From the NCBI GenBank assembly GCA_016649475.1, contig JAENXP010000044.1, forward strand, positions 1 through 9,680: DNA of 9,680 nt, in the 5' to 3' direction. Shown here piece by piece: positions 6,796-9,680 of this stretch (position 1 is its first letter; every line of letters begins with the position of its first letter). The DNA is from Burkholderiales bacterium (lineage in GTDB: Bacteria > Pseudomonadota > Gammaproteobacteria > Burkholderiales > SG8-39). The notes beneath the pieces are model-generated. The model saw only the letters and a list, made by a program, of their open reading frames with translations. It had not been told where the DNA came from and did no database searches. A program made the position numbers and the translations under genes.

Positions 6796-7566
6796 CTAGG
6801 CAGGCGCCGGCTGTCTTGCCGCCGGATCCTGCCGGTAGAACTGCGCCAATTGGCCGTACAGCTCCGGATAGGTCGAACGCACCACCAGCGGCAGGGTGAA
6901 GAAAGCTTCGGAGAGGACGGCGAAGAACTCGGCGGGTTCCTCGCTCGCGTAGGGGTCGATCAGCGTTTGCACGCCGCGGTCTACCTGGCCGCAGAATTTC
7001 TCGTAGGCGGCATCCCAGGCGTCGAGCCAGGCGTCGCGCGGCATGTGCGCGAGCGGCGGCGGAAAATCGTCCATGTCGCCGCGGCTCATGTGCAGCTTGT
7101 GCGCGAATTCATGGATCACCACGTTGTAGCCGGCCTCGCCGAGCGTGATGTCCTGCCAGGACAGGATCACCGGCCCGCCGGGCCAGGCCTCACCCGAGAG
7201 CTCATCGTCGTATTCGTGCACCACGCCGCTCTCGTCCATTTCCTCGCGCCGCACCCGGAATTCGCCCGGGTAGATGACGATGCCCACCCAGCCCTGGTAG
7301 AGGTCCAGGCCCAGATTGAGGATGGGCAGGCAGGCTTGCACCGCGATCGAAAGTCGCACCGCATCGGTAGGCACGAAGCCGCGCGCGCCGTGCATTTCCT
7401 TTTCCGCCAGAAACAGCACGCAGCAATCGTGCAAGCGCTGCCATTCCTCGAGCGTCAGCCCCTGCAGAAACGGCATGTCGCCGGTCACTTGCCGCCACAG
7501 CGCCGGATCCAGCGTGGAGCGGCGCAGTTCGCGCTTTCTGCGCCAGGTTTTGAACAATCCCATCAT
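6796..7566 (-). CDS. mtfA: MtfA-type zinc-dependent peptidase (M90 family)
   Basis: 256 residues, close to the usual 250-265 of MtfA. The frame is open far upstream into relA, but homology begins at MMGLFKTWRRKRE, so the start is ATG 7566 or its tandem ATG 7563. No Shine-Dalgarno precedes them. The zinc-binding HEFAH motif is at residues 152-156 (plus-strand 7099-7113), and the third ligand Glu lies in PAEFFAVLSEAFF (Glu213; 212 if counted from 7563). Spacing and context match E. coli MtfA closely. Other family blocks are LTLEEWQRLHD, NLGLDLYQGWVGIVIYPGEF and GPVILSWQD. E. coli MtfA is a cytosolic peptidase that binds the glucose repressor Mlc and so affects ptsG. Many betaproteobacteria with a reduced PTS still have MtfA, so its partner here is unknown. 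It is transcribed divergently from relA with 67 bp between starts. Confidence 0.95.
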   Translation of the reverse strand: MMGLFKTWRRKRELRRSTLDPALWRQVTGDMPFLQGLTLEEWQRLHDCCVLFLAEKEMHGARGFVPTDAVRLSIAVQACLPILNLGLDLYQGWVGIVIYPGEFRVRREEMDESGVVHEYDDELSGEAWPGGPVILSWQDITLGEAGYNVVIHEFAHKLHMSRGDMDDFPPPLAHMPRDAWLDAWDAAYEKFCGQVDRGVQTLIDPYASEEPAEFFAVLSEAFFTLPLVVRSTYPELYGQLAQFYRQDPAARQPAPA

Positions 7567-7572
7567 GAGGTA

Positions 7573-7578
7573 ATTATC
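7573..7578 (-). promoter_or_regulatory. Candidate -10 hexamer for mtfA (leaderless spacing)
   Basis: The minus strand reads GATAAT, one base from TATAAT, followed by exactly 6 nt and then ATG 7566. With the usual 6-nt distance to +1, transcription would start on the A of the ATG. No TTGACA-like -35 is seen at 16-18 bp, so activity may need an activator or be weak. Confidence 0.35.
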
Positions 7579-7621
7579 GCCGATTTGCGTTTGCTCACGG
7601 CCGCGCGCCGGGCCCGGGCGA

Positions 7622-7627
7622 TATAAT
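7622..7627 (+). promoter_or_regulatory. Perfect -10 hexamer TATAAT in front of relA (leaderless spacing)
   Basis: TATAAT in a strongly GC-rich context, followed by exactly 6 nt (CTGGCT) and ATG 7634. The expected +1 coincides with the start codon. There is no Shine-Dalgarno before the ATG. The region 16-18 bp upstream (GGCCGC) is not a -35 match; TTGCTC at 7591-7596 is too far away (25 bp). Confidence 0.5.
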
Positions 7628-7633
7628 CTGGCT

Positions 7634-9680
7634 ATGGAAACGCGGGTGCAGGCTGCGCAGATCGTCTTGCCCGAAGCGGTGATCGAGCCGATCGCGGCCG
7701 GTTTGCCTGAGTCCGATGTCCAGAGCCTGCGCCACGCCTGCGAGTTCGCGGCGTCGCTGTATGCGGACAAGCTGCTAGGCACGGGCGAGCCGGTGCTGGA
7801 ACACGCCTTGGGCGCGGCCGCCTCCCTCGCCGCGCTGCGGCTGGACGCGGAGACGCGCATCGCCGGCATCCTGTTCGCAGCGCCCCAGTACCTCGCCGAC
7901 GGCCAGGACAAGCTCGCTGCCGATTTCGGCGCCGGCGTCGCCGGCCTGGTTGCGGGGATTGCCAAGCTGAACCGCCTGCGCGTGCTCACGCGCACACTGG
8001 CGGGACAGGAAAGCGGCGCGGCGCATAGCTCGCAGGCCGAGGTGCTGCGCAAGATGCTGCTCGCCATGGTCGAGGACATACGCGTGGTGCTGCTGCGGCT
8101 GGCGAGCCGCACCCAGACGCTGCGCTACATGGCGCGCACCTCCGACGACCTGCGCCGGCCCTACGCCCAGGAAACCCTGGACATCTATGCGCCGCTCGCC
8201 AACCGCCTGGGCATCTGGCAGTTGAAATGGGAACTGGAGGATTACGCTTTCCGTTACCTCGAGCCCGAACTGTACAAAAAAATCGCGTCCATGCTGGACG
8301 AGAAGCGCGTCGAACGCGAGAGCTTCATCGCCGACACGGTCGCCGCGCTGGAGAAAGAATTGCGCGCGAGCGGCATCCGCGCCGAGGTCTTGGGCAGGCC
8401 CAAACACATCTACAGCATTTACCACAAGATGCGCGGCAAGGGCCTGGACTTCTCCGAACTCTACGACGTGCGCGCGCTGCGCGTGCTGGTGGATTCGGTG
8501 AAGGACTGCTACACCGTGCTCGGCGTCGTGCACAACCTGTGGACGCCGATACCGAAAGAGTTCGATGATTACATCTCCCGCCCGAAAGGCAACGACTACC
8601 GTTCCCTGCACACGGCGGTGGTCGCCCCGGACGGTCGCGCGCTGGAAGTGCAGATCCGCACCCACGAGATGCACCGCCATGCGGAACTGGGTGTGGCCGC
8701 GCACTGGCGCTACAAGGAAGCGGGTGCTGGACGTCCGGCCACGAAGGCCGATCCCTTCGACGAAAAAATAGCCTGGCTGAGGCAGGTGCTTGCCTGGCGC
8801 GACGACGTGGCCGAGTCGGTCAACTGGGTGGAGGAGTTCAAGCGCACTGCGCTGGACGAGACGGTCTACATACTTACACCGCAGGGGCGGGTCATCGATC
8901 TGCCGCAGGGATCGACACCGGTGGATTTTGCCTACCATGTGCATACCGATCTCGGCCACCGCTGCCGCGGCGCCAAGGTCGACGGCGCGATGGTGCCGCT
9001 CAATTACAAGCTCGCCAACGGGCAGCGGGTGGAAATCACGGCTGCCAAGACCGGGGGTCCGAGCCGCGACTGGATGAACCCGGCGCTGGGTTATCTGCAG
9101 AGTTCGCGCGCGCGCAACAAGGTGCGGCAGTGGTTCAACACGCAGGCGCTGGAGGAGACGGTTGCCCAGGGGCGCGCCATCGTCGAGCGCGAATCGCAGC
9201 GCGTGGGTACGACGGGCGCCAATCTGGACCACCTGGCGCAGCAGCTGGGCTACGCCAAGAGCGGGGAACTGTTCGCCGCTGCCGGGCGCGAAGAAATCGG
9301 AACCAAGCAGCTGCAGACTGCGCTGCGCGACGCGGTGCCGCAGCCGCGCGCGCTGCGCGGGGTCAAGCCTGCCGCAGCGGCACCGGACGCCCTGACGCCC
9401 GGCAGGAGCCGGGCGGATGCCAAGGACGGCGGCATACTCGTCGTCGGCATGGACAAGCTGATGACGCAATTGGCCAAGTGCTGCAGACCTGCGCCGCCCG
9501 ACGCCATTGCCGGATTCGTCACCCGCGGTCGCGGCGTGTCCATACACCGCAGCAGCTGCCGCGATCTGCAGCGCCTGGCGGCGCTGCAGCCGGAGCGCAT
9601 GATCGAGGCCGGCCACAAAGAAATCGTGTTCCTGCGGCCCCTGCACAGCCATGCCACGGGAAAGAACAGGTACTTTGACG
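7634..9680 (+). CDS. relA: RelA-type (p)ppGpp synthetase, C-terminal end beyond window
   Basis: 682 codons from ATG 7634 with no stop before the window edge; relatives are about 740-750 residues, so roughly 60 are missing. N-terminal pseudo-HD domain (about 20-190): the His-Asp metal pair of active hydrolases is replaced (GILFAAPQYL, Phe81-Ala82). Synthetase domain (about 230-350): RPKHIYSIYHKM (Arg255), EFDD at 309-312 (the ExDD signature of monofunctional RelA), YRSLHTAV (Tyr322) and LEVQIRT (catalytic Glu338). AAHWRYKEAG follows. TGS domain about 408-467 (DETVYILTPQG to VEITAAK). Zinc-finger domain with Cys616, Cys617, His638 and Cys642 (AKCCRPAP, SIHRSSC). The ACT domain just begins at the edge. 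The enzyme transfers pyrophosphate from ATP to GDP/GTP on stalled ribosomes during amino-acid starvation. Synthesis only is expected, with a SpoT-like hydrolase elsewhere. No Shine-Dalgarno precedes the ATG, and a perfect TATAAT lies 6 nt before it. Confidence 0.96.
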   Translation, partial: METRVQAAQIVLPEAVIEPIAAGLPESDVQSLRHACEFAASLYADKLLGTGEPVLEHALGAAASLAALRLDAETRIAGILFAAPQYLADGQDKLAADFGAGVAGLVAGIAKLNRLRVLTRTLAGQESGAAHSSQAEVLRKMLLAMVEDIRVVLLRLASRTQTLRYMARTSDDLRRPYAQETLDIYAPLANRLGIWQLKWELEDYAFRYLEPELYKKIASMLDEKRVERESFIADTVAALEKELRASGIRAEVLGRPKHIYSIYHKMRGKGLDFSELYDVRALRVLVDSVKDCYTVLGVVHNLWTPIPKEFDDYISRPKGNDYRSLHTAVVAPDGRALEVQIRTHEMHRHAELGVAAHWRYKEAGAGRPATKADPFDEKIAWLRQVLAWRDDVAESVNWVEEFKRTALDETVYILTPQGRVIDLPQGSTPVDFAYHVHTDLGHRCRGAKVDGAMVPLNYKLANGQRVEITAAKTGGPSRDWMNPALGYLQSSRARNKVRQWFNTQALEETVAQGRAIVERESQRVGTTGANLDHLAQQLGYAKSGELFAAAGREEIGTKQLQTALRDAVPQPRALRGVKPAAAAPDALTPGRSRADAKDGGILVVGMDKLMTQLAKCCRPAPPDAIAGFVTRGRGVSIHRSSCRDLQRLAALQPERMIEAGHKEIVFLRPLHSHATGKNRYFD

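Noticed and set aside
7567..8112. Upstream extension of mtfA into the relA region
   Set aside because: The extra N-terminal residues are Ser/Arg/Ala-rich shadow sequence of relA, and the remaining 256 residues already match the usual MtfA length and N-terminus.
7775..9652. 625-codon open frame on the minus strand
   Set aside because: It lies wholly antisense to relA, which has every expected motif. The translation is low-complexity (Ala/Arg/Gln/His-rich) and shows no domain; long antisense frames are common in GC-rich codon usage.

Overview
The window reads as a stretch of chromosome from a GC-rich proteobacterium, most likely a betaproteobacterium. The reasons are GC-rich third codon positions, a RelA-type (p)ppGpp synthetase, a divergent MtfA-type peptidase, and the same-strand order DUF2126 / circularly permuted ATP-grasp / transglutaminase-like genes. 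Order or genus cannot be fixed from the sequence alone. I see no rRNA, tRNA, insertion sequence, CRISPR array or other mobile element.

Region 1 (positions 1-6677, all + strand) is a compact cluster. It holds the C-terminal half of a large DUF2126 transglutaminase-family protein (2-1612, cut by the window edge) and a fused circularly permuted ATP-grasp plus alpha-E protein (1648-4104). A transglutaminase-like cysteine protease family protein (4112-5032) and an N-formylglutamate amidohydrolase family protein (homology from 5058 to 5756) follow. After a 105-bp gap containing two 12-bp palindromes and a possible 33-codon leader ORF comes a second, divergent transglutaminase-like protein (5862-6677). 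Together these encode one clear and one possible amide/peptide-bond ligase, two or three papain-like transglutaminase-fold proteins and one amidohydrolase. This is the gene company that comparative genomics has linked to an uncharacterised pathway for making, attaching and removing a small peptide or amino-acid conjugate. The product is not known.

Region 2 (6678-6795) is a short convergent spacer with a 13-bp imperfect hairpin directly after the last cluster gene.

Region 3 (6796-9680) holds a divergent housekeeping pair: mtfA on the - strand (6796-7566) and relA on the + strand (7634 to beyond the window end). The 67 bp between their start codons carry a -10-like hexamer exactly 6 nt before each start codon, suggesting that both messages could be leaderless.

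Main oddities: the amidohydrolase has no ATG, GTG or TTG ahead of its catalytic EHGGNR motif; the second transglutaminase-like protein has Ala where the catalytic His is expected; and relA and mtfA show mirror-image -10/start spacing.
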